Positions 42,765 through 50,676 of a DNA stretch of 50,676 nt are shown here, in pieces. The translations under genes and the position numbers were made by a program. The stretch covers positions 1 to 50,676 of the forward strand of contig NZ_PNOT02000203.1 in the NCBI RefSeq assembly GCF_002879535.1. Reading direction: 5' to 3'. This DNA is from Mesorhizobium intechi (lineage in GTDB: Bacteria; Pseudomonadota; Alphaproteobacteria; Rhizobiales; Rhizobiaceae). Positions within the stretch are counted from its first letter, which is position 1, and each line of letters starts with the position of its first letter. Below the pieces are notes generated by a model. It was not told the origin of the DNA. It was given only the letters and a program-made list of their open reading frames with translations, and ran no database searches.

Positions 42765-43319
42765 TTGCTTCATAGACATGTTCTCCTGAAGTCAGCCGTC
42801 ATCTCCGTGTCTGCCTTCGCCGCCACGATGCCGCCGGCTGCCCGGGCACAGCAACAGGAGCAAGTAGCGTCGCTTCCGAACGGTGCATCGTCGGTCCAGG
42901 AAACCTATCAGGACTGGCAGCTGGCCTGCAGCATGCAGGACAATGCACGGGTCTGTACGGTTACACAGGACCAGACGCAGAAAAACGGCCAGCGGCTTCT
43001 GGCCGTGGAGTTGCGCGTGGGGCAGAAGGGTGGATTGACGGGAACCCTGCTGCTGCCTTTCGGCATATTGTTCGATCCAGGCGTAACGTTTCAGGTCGAC
43101 GATCAACCGCCCCTGTCGCAGCAGCGGCTAAGGACCTGCCTGCCAAACGGCTGTATCGTGGTGTTTTCGATCGATCGGTCGACGCTCGGAAAGATGAAAG
43201 TGGGCTCGGTGCTGAAGCTCAACGTCACCACCGCCGCCGAGACCCCGCTGACATTCCCGGTGTCGCTCAACGGCCTGTCGGCGGCACTCGAGCGCATGGT
43301 TGCGTTGAGCGAGCGGTGA
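42765..43319 (+). CDS. Second IalB-family exported protein
   Basis: A 184-residue protein from a TTG start. Signal region LLKSAVISVSAFAATMPPAA then RAQQQ. The mature part has the IalB pattern YQDWQLACSMQDNARVCTVT, ELRVGQKGGLTGTLLLPFGI, RTCLPNGCIVVFSID and FPVSLNGLSAALERM. It is a distant paralogue of the IalB protein at 40976. The start codon is the weakest point: no ATG fits, and the ribosome binding site is only GAAAGAGAAAG. It ends the adhesin-linked group, followed by a strong hairpin. Confidence 0.86.
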   Translation: MLHRHVLLKSAVISVSAFAATMPPAARAQQQEQVASLPNGASSVQETYQDWQLACSMQDNARVCTVTQDQTQKNGQRLLAVELRVGQKGGLTGTLLLPFGILFDPGVTFQVDDQPPLSQQRLRTCLPNGCIVVFSIDRSTLGKMKVGSVLKLNVTTAAETPLTFPVSLNGLSAALERMVALSER

Positions 43320-43327
43320 AAGCGAAA

Positions 43328-43353
43328 GGCGGCTGCCTTCGATGGCAGCCGCC
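43328..43353 (+). terminator. Terminator hairpin after the adhesin-linked operon
   Basis: GGCGGCTGCC (43328-43337) and GGCAGCCGCC (43344-43353) form a perfect 10-bp GC-rich stem with a 6-nt loop, 8 nt after the IalB stop. The T-run is poor, but the strength and position suit transcription arrest. Confidence 0.65.
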
Positions 43354-43796
43354 GTTGGATTCGCACGGCAGGCCGGAATCGTCGTCGCGGCGAGACCTTT
43401 TGGGCACGGTTCGATGCACCAGGACCTTTTGGGGGTCTTCGGGTGCTCGGACCGCCGCAGGCGGCGATCTTACGCAACGGCCCAGCGCCTGGGGTTGCGA
43501 GGGGGACTGGCAGCGGAAGGCCGCTGGGCCTGACCGACAGGGGCCCTGAGGACGGGCGGCGCCGGCTGACGGGAATATGCGCTGCTACGGATATCGGCGA
43601 AACATGCGAACGAAGGAAGTCAAAGCCGGCCGAGGGGCATGCGAGATGTCACCGGCAAGAAGTCCGAGTTTATCCGATGGAACTCCACGGGGCCGGTGCC
43701 GCTTCCTTCGGCTGGGTAGTCCAACAGGATTAATTGCAAACTTGCTAATATAAAGACAAACTCGTCGGAGCGGGGAGGAACCCGAAAACTCACCGC
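43354..43796. other. Region without a supported gene
   Basis: About 440 bp. Short open frames exist on both strands but have no ribosome binding site or recognisable motif. Around 43720-43760 it is AT-richer (GGATTAATTGCAAACTTGC). Confidence 0.4.
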
Positions 43797-43848
43797 AATG
43801 GCCGGTGCGGCATCAGTCGCGCCCCAACGCCCACCCGCACCGGCCATT
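43797..43848. terminator. Long inverted repeat downstream of small minus-strand gene
   Basis: AATGGCCGGTGCGG (43797-43810) and CCGCACCGGCCATT (43835-43848) are perfect 14-bp arms with a 24-nt loop, 14 bp past the end of the gene at 43863-44141. Probable terminator, or a trace of a mobile palindromic element. Confidence 0.6.
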
Positions 43849-43862
43849 CCCCGACGGTTAGC

Positions 43863-44141
43863 CTATAGCCGATCGAAATCAGCGAGCCCGAGACGTCTTC
43901 GCTGGCCCTCTGCATATGTCAGGGCAAACGACTCTAGTTCGAATGCTCGGGTTAGTTCTTCGTCGCCATCGACCACACGGACGAACCACTCTCCGCAGGC
44001 TTCGATCACTTCAACGCAAGGATTGACCTCGCCGTCATGCGCCACGCGATCCATCGCAAGATCCTTAGAAAGCAATGGTGAACGTCGATTTTGTAACGGT
44101 CGCCCGAATCCGTTTTCAATATCAAATGTGTGTCGGCGCAT
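43863..44141 (-). CDS. Small hypothetical protein
   Basis: A 92-residue protein (MRRHTFDIENGFGRPLQNRR, then GEVNPCVEVIEACGEWFVRV and FELESFALTYAEGQRRRLGL). No signal or membrane segment. The middle and C-terminal parts look like a compact alpha-beta fold. I do not recognise a named family. The codons look genuine and a 14-bp inverted repeat follows its stop. Confidence 0.6.
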   Translation of the reverse strand: MRRHTFDIENGFGRPLQNRRSPLLSKDLAMDRVAHDGEVNPCVEVIEACGEWFVRVVDGDEELTRAFELESFALTYAEGQRRRLGLADFDRL

Positions 44142-44967
44142 TGGTGGTCTCTAAGAATTTATCGCTGCGGCAGCGCGGAGCCCTGCATCCTCAGCCGAAG
44201 ATCGGGCCTTAAACCTGCCGGGCAGAGAAATGACCGACAATGCGGCCCCTCATCGTGAGCGTCTTTGACAGACGCGCCGGCGCACAATCGTGAGGACAAG
44301 GGACGTGCAAGGCCAAGGCCTTGAGCATGCGATGGACCGGGATCGCGTAGAGGCCCGGATCGAGGAGGTAACGCCGGGGCCGAAGATCCATTGAAGGACC
44401 AGGATGTACGGAACTACCACTGCATGGTCACGTTAGATGTCGTCGAGTTCACATCTGGTGTATCCAACATGGTCGCCTTCAGAGACTTACAAATCCGAGA
44501 TATCGCCGAAAGCATTGGCCACTCCACAGAGGAGAAAGTCCAACTTTTGGTCGCCAACGCTCGCTATTGTCAGTGTCGCCCGCCGGAGGCGGCAGCGACG
44601 ACCAATTGGGCGCCCTCATCCGTCTGGTCTTGCCTTATGGCAAAGCTTGCCTGGCCCGGCCTATCGGCAATGCGCTTCTTCAGCGACATCAGGCGGCGCT
44701 AGCTCCGGACGCGATATGAAACCAGCCACCGATGCAGTTGAGCGAGCTAAGTAGATGATTTTTGTTTGATGAAATTTGGCACCGGGAGAGCGCTACGGCC
44801 CTTCCCCCATTCGTCAGGCGACCAGTTGCGGCTTTGCTGCTAAAGCGAAGCTAAATCCATCGACGAATTCAGGGCTTAGAATGTTGGCCACAGGGCATAT
44901 CCACTCAAGTTGGGCTCAATCCTACAAAAGGGCGCTTTGCAACGCGGAAGTCGGCGAAAAGGCCGTC
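44142..44967. other. Gene-poor, possibly decayed region
   Basis: About 830 bp between two minus-strand genes. Several frames of 60-105 codons occur on both strands, but none has a convincing start, ribosome binding site or protein motif, and GC content is lower (TTTTTGTTTGATGAAATTTG at 44759-44778). It reads like degraded sequence. No repeat ends or transposase motif could be identified. Confidence 0.4.
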
Positions 44968-45516
44968 TCACGCTTTTCGTTGCGCCTGCTTCTTCGCGCG
45001 GTTGCCGCATGTAGCCATGTCGCACCAGCGACGCGAGCTGTTTTTGGTGCGATCGATGAACAACCATTGGCAGTCATCGGGCGGACATTGCTTCAGTCGG
45101 GACAGCTCATCACCGCGAAAAAGATCCAGCGCCGACCAGGCGATAGCTCCGACGATCCTGTCGATTCCGGTAAACTTGAAGGTTGCAGGAACTCCCGAAA
45201 CCTCGGCTGCTTGAAGGGCTTTCGCCGCAAGATCGCGAACGACGTCTAAGGCCCGTACGGGAGCATCCTTGCCATGAGCGATCGCCGCGCCCGCCTCGCG
45301 GATGGCTGAGCGTAGCGCAAGGGTGCGCCTTAGCAGGATCTCGCTTTCGCCCGCCGATATTTCGAAGTTGCGATCGACCAGGTCAGCTTCCTTCGCCCAT
45401 GCGACGATCTCGGCGGCGGACATGAGATGGTCGGTCTCGCGCTCCGTTCCCCGCCAGGACACGGTGTTGGCGAGGTCCAGTGCGATGTCACCAGCGATGG
45501 GATGTAGTGATGACAT
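44968..45516 (-). CDS. CGNR zinc-finger / ABATE-domain protein
   Basis: A 182-residue protein with an N-terminal ABATE domain (GDIALDLANTVSWRGTERET, DHLMSAAEIVAWAKEADLVD) and a C-terminal CGNR zinc finger (LKQCPPDDCQWLFIDRTKNS, then RRWCDMATCGNRAKKQAQRK). The four Cys and the CGNRAK signature are intact. Family members are stress-linked putative regulators. The ATG at 45516 is chosen because it matches the family start (LHPIAGDIALDLANT); an upstream GTG at 45555 would overlap the EamA remnant. It sits 10 nt downstream of that remnant. Confidence 0.88.
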   Translation of the reverse strand: MSSLHPIAGDIALDLANTVSWRGTERETDHLMSAAEIVAWAKEADLVDRNFEISAGESEILLRRTLALRSAIREAGAAIAHGKDAPVRALDVVRDLAAKALQAAEVSGVPATFKFTGIDRIVGAIAWSALDLFRGDELSRLKQCPPDDCQWLFIDRTKNSSRRWCDMATCGNRAKKQAQRKA

Positions 45517-45526
45517 AGGAGTTACA

Positions 45527-45919
45527 TCAGGTTCTCTTGGGGCTGTGCTTCGCACTGTGCGACAGCGCGACGCCTGCCGCCAACAGAAGCAGTATGGCGC
45601 CGCCGATCCCGGCGGGGCCGATCACCTCGCCGAAGAGCCAGGCTCCAGCCGCGAGTGCGATGATCGGTGAGATGAAGGCGTACAGGCCGGCTCTGGCTGT
45701 GCCCCACACTTTGAGCAGCCGCAGATAAAGCGTATAGGCGACGATCGTGCCAAGGATGGACAGGTAGAGCAAGCTGCCGATCGCGGGCCAGCTCGCCATA
45801 GAGGGTTCGCATTCCAAAGAGAGCTGAACGGCGTTACGACCCACGCGATGGGTCGTGACAGCACCCACGCCTATCGGTGTCGCGATGGAAAGGCCGAGGT
45901 GACGGGTACCACATGGCAA
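45527..45919 (-). pseudogene. Truncated EamA/DMT-family transporter
   Basis: Only the last four membrane segments of a 10-TM EamA permease remain (SLLYLSILGTIVAYTLYLRL, ARAGLYAFISPIIALAAGAW, IGPAGIGGAILLLLAAGVAL). Full-length proteins have about 300 residues; this frame has 130 and the first 40 are not EamA-like. No N-terminal half is found in the 160 bp upstream, so the gene is 5'-deleted rather than merely frameshifted. ABATE/CGNR genes are often paired with EamA genes, so this was probably once a functional pair. Confidence 0.75.
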
Positions 45920-46076
45920 CGCGATCAGCGATGATTCGCCAAGGACTTTGGATCGAATTGCCGGTTGGGTAGGTCCACGCCCGCCGGCATGAAATAGAAA
46001 AAGATGACTGAAATCTCGTTTCTGAAATCATGCTGTCGATCGATGGCGCGGCGCGGGGCGAGAAATCGCCTGCCTA

Positions 46077-47075
46077 TCACGGGTCCGCGTGCATCTGGCG
46101 GAATAGCCGCGGCGAGACGCCGAAGCGGCGCTCGAAGGCTTCGGTAAAGCGTGTTGCCGGGGAAAGGCCGACCTCGGCGGCTACCGACTTCAGCGAAAGC
46201 CCGCGGCAGAGCAGCATGCGCGCGCCATCGAGGCGCGCCGTCTCGACGAAGCGGGCCGGGGTTTGGCCGGTGGCGGCGCCGAACTTGCGGTGGAACGTCC
46301 GCTCGCTGAGGCCGGCGCGATCCGCCAGCACAGGAACGTCCAGAGGTGCATCGAGGTTTGCCAGGATCCAGGCGATCAGCTCGGCGAAAGGACTGTCGGC
46401 CTTTACCTGCGCCCGAAGCAGAGGGCTGAACTGGGATTGGTAGCCGGGGCGGCGCGCATAGAGCACGAGCCGCTTGGCGACCTCGCCTGCAATGTCGGCG
46501 GAAAGATCGCGGGCGACCATGGCGAGCGCCATGTCGATGCCGGTGGTCACGCCGGCCGAAGTCCATAGCCGCCCGTCAACCACGTAGAGCGAGTCGGAAT
46601 CGACGGCGACCGTCGGAAAGGCGGCGGCAAGCGGCCGACAGGCGTCCCAATGCGTCGCCACGCGATGCCCATCGAGCAATCCAAGCCTTGCAAGGATGAT
46701 CGCCCCGGAACAGACGGAGCCGAATCTTTGCGCCTTGCCAGCCAGCTTGGGAAGCCATGTTGCCCAGGCCGGCTCCGCCAGAGCCGGTAGCAGGTATTCG
46801 CGCTCCGCGCCGGCGACAAGGAGTGTGCCAAGCGCCTTGCGGGCACATTCTTCCAGGCTTCGTGTCTCGACAGTGACCCGGCTGCTGCTCGTCACCGGGC
46901 CACCCGCCGCCGATACCAAGTCGACGGCGTAGAACGGAGGCTTCCTGCTCAGCGCGAGGCTGCGGTTGGCGCTGGTGAAGACGGAAGCAGGCCCGGACAT
47001 GTCGAGGAGCTCGAAGCCGGGATAAACGACGAACGCGACATGATGCATTGGCAGAAAATACGCTGTTTCTGTCAT
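46077..47075 (-). CDS. GlxA-family AraC transcriptional regulator
   Basis: A 332-residue regulator with an N-terminal DJ-1/PfpI-like domain (HHVAFVVYPGFELLDMSGPA, then FGSVCSGAIILARLGLLDGH, RVATHWDAC) and a C-terminal AraC domain (LDVPVLADRAGLSERTFHRK and LSLKSVAAEVGLSPATRFTE). Length is typical. The ATG at 47075 has GGCGGA just upstream. It is divergent (61 bp) from a membrane DJ-1/PfpI protein that shares its sensor domain, so it probably controls that gene and the monooxygenase behind it. Confidence 0.92.
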   Translation of the reverse strand: MTETAYFLPMHHVAFVVYPGFELLDMSGPASVFTSANRSLALSRKPPFYAVDLVSAAGGPVTSSSRVTVETRSLEECARKALGTLLVAGAEREYLLPALAEPAWATWLPKLAGKAQRFGSVCSGAIILARLGLLDGHRVATHWDACRPLAAAFPTVAVDSDSLYVVDGRLWTSAGVTTGIDMALAMVARDLSADIAGEVAKRLVLYARRPGYQSQFSPLLRAQVKADSPFAELIAWILANLDAPLDVPVLADRAGLSERTFHRKFGAATGQTPARFVETARLDGARMLLCRGLSLKSVAAEVGLSPATRFTEAFERRFGVSPRLFRQMHADP

Positions 47076-47142
47076 TTCCGCCAGGGAGGGCCCTCGATAG
47101 CCTGCGGATTAAAACCAACCTCCGATCGGAAGGCGGATGTCC

Positions 47143-48288
47143 ATGCGCTATTTCATCTGGGCTGGACTGGCCCTTGTTTTCCTGCCTTTGGCGGGTTTAG
47201 GCCTGTGGCTGGCGACCCTGCCAGCCGGGCCTGTCGCCTTCGCGGCGCCGCCGGTCCCGCAGGCGGAAATGGACGTGATGCTGGCGGCGCTGAAGCCACC
47301 GAAGCGCAGCCGGCCGCTTGTTGCGGTCGTCGGCATAAACGACGCCACGGAGACGACGGACTACCTGATGCCCACCGGGATCTTACGGCGGGCGGACGTT
47401 GGCGAGATTGTAACCCTTTCGACCGAAGCCGGTCCCGTAACACTCTATCCGGCCCTCAGCGTCGAAGCCGATGCGACGATCGACGCTTTCGATGCACGCC
47501 ATCCAGAAGGACCCGACTATGTGATCGTGCCGGCCATGAGCCGCGACGACGATCCAACGGTCATCGCGTGGCTGCGCAAGCAGGCAAAAGACGGTGCGGT
47601 CATCATCGCCATCTGTGCCGGTGCCAAGGTCATTGCCGCTGCCGGACTTCTCGATGACCGGCGGGCAACCACTCATTGGTACTATCTCGATGATCTGCTG
47701 AAGCGCCATCCGTCGATCCGATATGTTGGGGATCGGCGCATGGTGGTGGACCGGGGCGTTGCGACCACCACGGGCATCACGGCCTCCATGCCGATGATGC
47801 TGACATTGATCGAGGCGATCGCTGGACGGGATAAGGCGGAAGCGGTCGCCAAGGACTTGGATCTGGACCGCTGGGATTCCCGGCATGACAGCGCTGCCTT
47901 CAAGCTGACCCGCCCCTTCGCCACGACCATTCTGGGCAACAGCCTCGCCGTCTGGAGCCGGGATCGTTTCGGCATCGCGCTCGAGCCGAAGCTGGATGAA
48001 GTCTCGCTCGCGCTCGTGGCCGATGCGTGGTCGCGTACCTATCGCTCCCGGGTCGAGCTGCTCGCGGCCTATCCGACAGCCGTGACGACGCGCAATGGTG
48101 TGCGCCTCCTTCCGGATAGGGTGACCGCAATCTGGTCCGGCGAGCGATTGCCCCGTGAATGGGCAAGCAAAAGGCCAGCCGAGGCTCTCGAGGAGGCCTT
48201 GCAGAACATCGCAGCCCGGTATGGGCAAGCGACGGCCGATATCGTCGCCATGCAACTCGAATATCCGCGATCGGGAGCAGGATCGTGA
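47143..48288 (+). CDS. Membrane-anchored DJ-1/PfpI family protein
   Basis: A 381-residue protein. One N-terminal hydrophobic segment (IWAGLALVFLPLAGLGLWLA) is followed by a DJ-1/PfpI domain (VAVVGINDATETTDYLMPTG, then PDYVIVPAMSRDDDPTVIAW, IIAICAGAKVIAAAGLLDDR, RATTHWYYLDDL) with the nucleophile-elbow Cys in ICAGAK. A C-terminal 130-residue part follows without recognised motif. Start choice: two ATGs at 47137 and 47143; the GGAAGGCGG ribosome binding site is 6 nt before the second. The gene overlaps the monooxygenase by 4 bp. The combination with a GlxA regulator suggests a sensor-like or amidase role; the substrate is unknown. Confidence 0.85.
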   Translation: MRYFIWAGLALVFLPLAGLGLWLATLPAGPVAFAAPPVPQAEMDVMLAALKPPKRSRPLVAVVGINDATETTDYLMPTGILRRADVGEIVTLSTEAGPVTLYPALSVEADATIDAFDARHPEGPDYVIVPAMSRDDDPTVIAWLRKQAKDGAVIIAICAGAKVIAAAGLLDDRRATTHWYYLDDLLKRHPSIRYVGDRRMVVDRGVATTTGITASMPMMLTLIEAIAGRDKAEAVAKDLDLDRWDSRHDSAAFKLTRPFATTILGNSLAVWSRDRFGIALEPKLDEVSLALVADAWSRTYRSRVELLAAYPTAVTTRNGVRLLPDRVTAIWSGERLPREWASKRPAEALEEALQNIAARYGQATADIVAMQLEYPRSGAGS

Positions 48289-49523
48289 AGGCGCTGATCG
48301 CGGGCGCCGGCATCGGTGGACTGACGACCGCGCTCTTCCTGCACCGGGCTGGAATCGAAGTCGAGATATTCGAACGCGCCGATGCCGTGCGCGAACTCGG
48401 TGTCGGCATCAACATGCTGCCGCACGCTGTCGGCCTGCTGGCCGAGCTCGGGCTGATGGACGCGCTCGACGCGGCCGGGATCCGGACGCGCGAGCTGATC
48501 TACGCAAACAGGTTCGGCCAGATCGTCTGGCGGGAGTTGCGCGGCCTCGATGCGGGCCATGCCGTGCCGCAGTTCAGCATCCATCGCGGCAGATTGCTGG
48601 GCCTGATACACCAGGCTGTCATCGACCGGTTGGGACGGGACGCCATCCGGACCGGCTGCAGCGTGACGGGCTTCGAACAGCACGGCAGCAAGGTCATTGC
48701 TTTCCCGTCCGAGGCCGGAAAGCCTCTGCAGGCCAGCGGGGACCTGCTGATCGGCGCCGACGGGATTCATTCCACGGTGCGCGCCAAACTCTACCCCGAC
48801 GAGGGGCCGCCGATCTGGAATGGTGTCATGCTCTGGCGCGGCGCCACGCGGTGGCCGAAATGGCGGGATGGGCGCACCATGGCGATCGCCGGCGGCAACC
48901 AGGCCAAATTCGTCTTCTATCCGATCGAGAACGTTTCCAACGATCCGGGCATGCGCCTGACCAACTGGGCCGTGATGGCCAGAAGCCGGGAGGCAGAAGC
49001 CCGAAAGCTCACCCTTGGCGACTGGAGCCGCCCAGGCAACCTCGAAAAGGTCTTGCCATTCGTGCGCGACCGTTTCCATCTGGATTACGTTGATCCGGCA
49101 CAGGTCATCCACGCCACCGACGCGTTTCATGAATACCCCAATTGCGACCGCGACCCGCTGCCGCGCTGGTCCTTCGGTCGCGTCACCCTGCTGGGCGATG
49201 CCGCCCATCCGATGTATCCGGTCGGCTCGAACGGCGCGAGCCAGGCCATCATCGATGCGCGCTCCTTGGCGGAACACCTGCGGGCCCATGGATCCGTGGA
49301 GGCCGCGCTCGGTGCGTATGACGCAGAGCGACGTCCCGCCACCGCGCAAATCGTCCATTCCAACCGGAAGGGCGGGCCGGAAGGAGTGATCGATCTCGTG
49401 GAGGCCCGGGCGCCCGATGGCTTCGACGATATCGATGCGGTGGCCTCCTACCCTGAACGCGAGCGGGTGGTGCGTGGTTACGCGCATCTCGCCGGATTTG
49501 CCGCAGGCAGGGTGAAACCTTGA
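48285..49523 (+). CDS. FAD-dependent aromatic-type monooxygenase
   Basis: A 412-residue flavoprotein of the PHBH/salicylate hydroxylase class. The FAD site is MKALIAGAGIGGLTTALFLH with the GxGxxG at residues 7-12, followed by Glu in VEIFERA. DG motif LLIGADGIHSTVRAKL. The second FAD motif is RVTLLGDAAHPMYPVGSNGA. These enzymes hydroxylate aromatic or similar rings using NAD(P)H and O2. The GTG at 48285 is the start, overlapping the previous stop as GTGA. Co-expression with the DJ-1/PfpI protein under a GlxA regulator is likely. Confidence 0.92.
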   Translation: MKALIAGAGIGGLTTALFLHRAGIEVEIFERADAVRELGVGINMLPHAVGLLAELGLMDALDAAGIRTRELIYANRFGQIVWRELRGLDAGHAVPQFSIHRGRLLGLIHQAVIDRLGRDAIRTGCSVTGFEQHGSKVIAFPSEAGKPLQASGDLLIGADGIHSTVRAKLYPDEGPPIWNGVMLWRGATRWPKWRDGRTMAIAGGNQAKFVFYPIENVSNDPGMRLTNWAVMARSREAEARKLTLGDWSRPGNLEKVLPFVRDRFHLDYVDPAQVIHATDAFHEYPNCDRDPLPRWSFGRVTLLGDAAHPMYPVGSNGASQAIIDARSLAEHLRAHGSVEAALGAYDAERRPATAQIVHSNRKGGPEGVIDLVEARAPDGFDDIDAVASYPERERVVRGYAHLAGFAAGRVKP

Positions 49524-49631
49524 TCCATCACACGAAACTTGCCGTCTTCTCACCGTCGAGACCGTGCTGTGCGGACTTGCTTCCTTGGTCCATGCCACGG
49601 ATTCTCGTCTCCGGTTTCGAATGCGCGTGCC

Positions 49632-49881
49632 ATGACCGCCGAAGCGGCAATCGGGGCAGTGCTGGCTCTTGGCCTTGTTCTGTTTTGGGTATGGCCGGCA
49701 TGCTCTCTGGCCGTGGCCCTTGTCGTGCAGGCCTTCGCGCCTTGCGGCACGCAGCTCTGCCCCTTAACGATCGCTGTCGGTTTTGGGGCGGCAGACGCCG
49801 GGCGATACCGTGTTCCACGCGGTTCTGCTGCTCCTCGTTGGGGCTGGCTTGCTCGCCGCCTGGAGGTCGCGGCGACGGTAA
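49632..49881 (+). pseudogene. Frameshifted small two-TM membrane ORF
   Basis: From ATG 49632 the frame gives a hydrophobic start (MTAEAAIGAVLALGLVLFWV, then WPACSLAVALVVQAFAPCGT). At a GGGG run (49785-49788) it loses the hydrophobic pattern, but the next frame gives RQTPGDTVFHAVLLLLVGAG and LLAAWRSRRR, ending at TAA 49879-49881. Joined by one base less at GGGG it makes an 82-residue protein with two membrane segments and a basic end. Either a real frameshift or a sequencing error. The remaining sequence from 49524 to 49631 and to 49926 shows no other gene. Confidence 0.5.
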
Positions 49882-49926
49882 CGTCCGGGTCCCAGGAAAT
49901 TGAATTCGCGATCAGGGCCAGGCGTA

Positions 49927-50574
49927 ATGGAAAGCCATGACGAACTCGAACAGCTGGCAACAGGCCTGACCGAGCTGAAAGGCCGGTTCGAGCAGGCCGG
50001 CCGCCGATATCTCCCGCTCGCCAGGCAAGCCAGCAAGCAGGCGGCCGACGAAGTCTGGTCCCGTTCCCCGGTCTATTCGGCCTTGCCGCTCGGAATCGAA
50101 CGGGAATACCGGCATGCTCCGGGCAGGCCGCTGACAAAGAGGCCGAAGAGGCTCGCAGCGAGCCTCTGCGCGCGTCTCGACGGGATGCGGCGTGTGATCT
50201 GCATCGACGATTATGTTTCGCACGAAGCACGCTACGAAGAGTATTGGGAATATGGACCGAACACCATCCTCACCACGTGCTATGACTATTACGAGCCGGC
50301 CGACAATGTGATCAACGTGCAGACCGTCGTGATGGAGGCCGGCCGGCCCCGGGCCTTCCTGCGATATGCGAGGGTCGGAACACTTATTGAACTCTACCGA
50401 TATGGCGACGGTGGTTTGGAAACGGTCTATAGCCGGTCGTTGGAACATCAGTCGGCGGCTGGCCCGATCTTTACCAGGGACGACATCACATATGACGGCG
50501 CCGCCGCGTTGAGCAGGATCGTCAGGTCCTGGGAGAACGGGGTTTGCGAGCAGATTTTTCCCAGGTCGCGATGA
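49927..50574 (+). CDS. Hypothetical protein
   Basis: A 215-residue protein (MESHDELEQLATGLTELKGR ... SLCARLDGMRRVICIDDYVS, then YYEPADNVINVQTVVMEAGR and RYARVGTLIELYRYGDGGLE). It has no signal or membrane segment and is rich in Tyr, Asp and Glu in the second half. The N-terminus may form a coiled coil. I do not recognise the family. The ATG at 49927 is preferred over a TTG at 49900, though neither has a strong ribosome binding site. Confidence 0.65.
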   Translation: MESHDELEQLATGLTELKGRFEQAGRRYLPLARQASKQAADEVWSRSPVYSALPLGIEREYRHAPGRPLTKRPKRLAASLCARLDGMRRVICIDDYVSHEARYEEYWEYGPNTILTTCYDYYEPADNVINVQTVVMEAGRPRAFLRYARVGTLIELYRYGDGGLETVYSRSLEHQSAAGPIFTRDDITYDGAAALSRIVRSWENGVCEQIFPRSR

Positions 50575-50676
50575 GCGTCTCGGCCTTCCACAAATGATCT
50601 CGGCGGGCGGCGCGGCTCAGACGATCCGGTAGCCGAACGCGGCCTGCGCCCATGGCGATCAGGCACCATGCTCGCC
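50575..50676. other. Window end, no gene assigned
   Basis: About 100 bp after the hypothetical gene. A minus-strand frame covers it but shows no motif; it may be the edge of a gene outside the window. Confidence 0.3.

Noticed and set aside
44391..44702. 103-codon plus-strand frame
   Set aside because: No ribosome binding site, no motif, and the last third looks random; kept as part of a decayed region.
48069..49598. 509-codon minus-strand frame opposite the monooxygenase
   Set aside because: The FAD motifs on the plus strand show which strand codes.

Overview
This window looks like a chromosomal segment of a Mesorhizobium-type member of the Rhizobiales. The reasons are the high GC content, the gene families and their phylogenetic flavour (IalB proteins, a YadA-type adhesin, the NasS/NasT nitrate system, ECF42 sigma factor, NrtABC), and rhizobial-style palindromic intergenic repeats. 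The assignment comes from pattern recognition, not from a database search. I see no rRNA, tRNA, CRISPR array, prophage or intact insertion sequence.

Layout. 1-2.9 kb: the 3' end of tex, then a LysR regulator divergent from glutaryl-CoA dehydrogenase (gcdH). 3.2-9.9 kb: a tight three-gene operon of two transglutaminase-family proteins around a fused circularly permuted ATP-grasp/alpha-E protein. 10-12.1 kb: a family 2 glycosyltransferase and DNA topoisomerase IB. 12.2-13.9 kb: a YCII/DGPF protein with its ECF42-type sigma factor. 14.1-15.6 kb: an ALDH7-type aminoadipate semialdehyde dehydrogenase, which forms a lysine-to-glutaryl-CoA theme with gcdH. 15.6-17.3 kb: a decayed stretch with a duplicated gene fragment.

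17.3-30.0 kb is a complete nitrate assimilation block, all on the minus strand and read in the order nasT-nasS, nrtA-nrtB-nrtC, small Tat-signal ORF-narK-nirB-nirD-nasA. NasS/NasT is a nitrate sensor plus ANTAR antiterminator. The two structural transcription units each begin with a near-identical leader. Each leader has a sigma-54 (-24/-12) promoter, a hexaloop hairpin pair with A at loop position 1 and G at position 4, and a long terminator stem whose 5' arm overlaps the second hairpin. This is direct sequence evidence for NtrC/RpoN activation coupled to NasT antitermination at both operons. The second leader appears to be a duplication that carried the first codons of nrtA with it.

30.1-33.5 kb: a secreted His-rich protein, an endonuclease/exonuclease/phosphatase-family protein, cardiolipin synthase and a small ORF. 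33.8-43.3 kb: two related AraC regulators followed by a 1770-residue YadA-like trimeric autotransporter adhesin and four small exported or membrane-anchored proteins (two IalB-family, one DUF4189, one unrecognised), closed by a strong hairpin. This resembles a host- or surface-adhesion island. 43.4-46 kb is sparse and decayed, with a truncated EamA transporter. 46-49.5 kb: a GlxA-type AraC regulator divergent from a membrane-anchored DJ-1/PfpI protein that overlaps an FAD monooxygenase. The end of the window holds a frameshifted small membrane ORF and a hypothetical gene.
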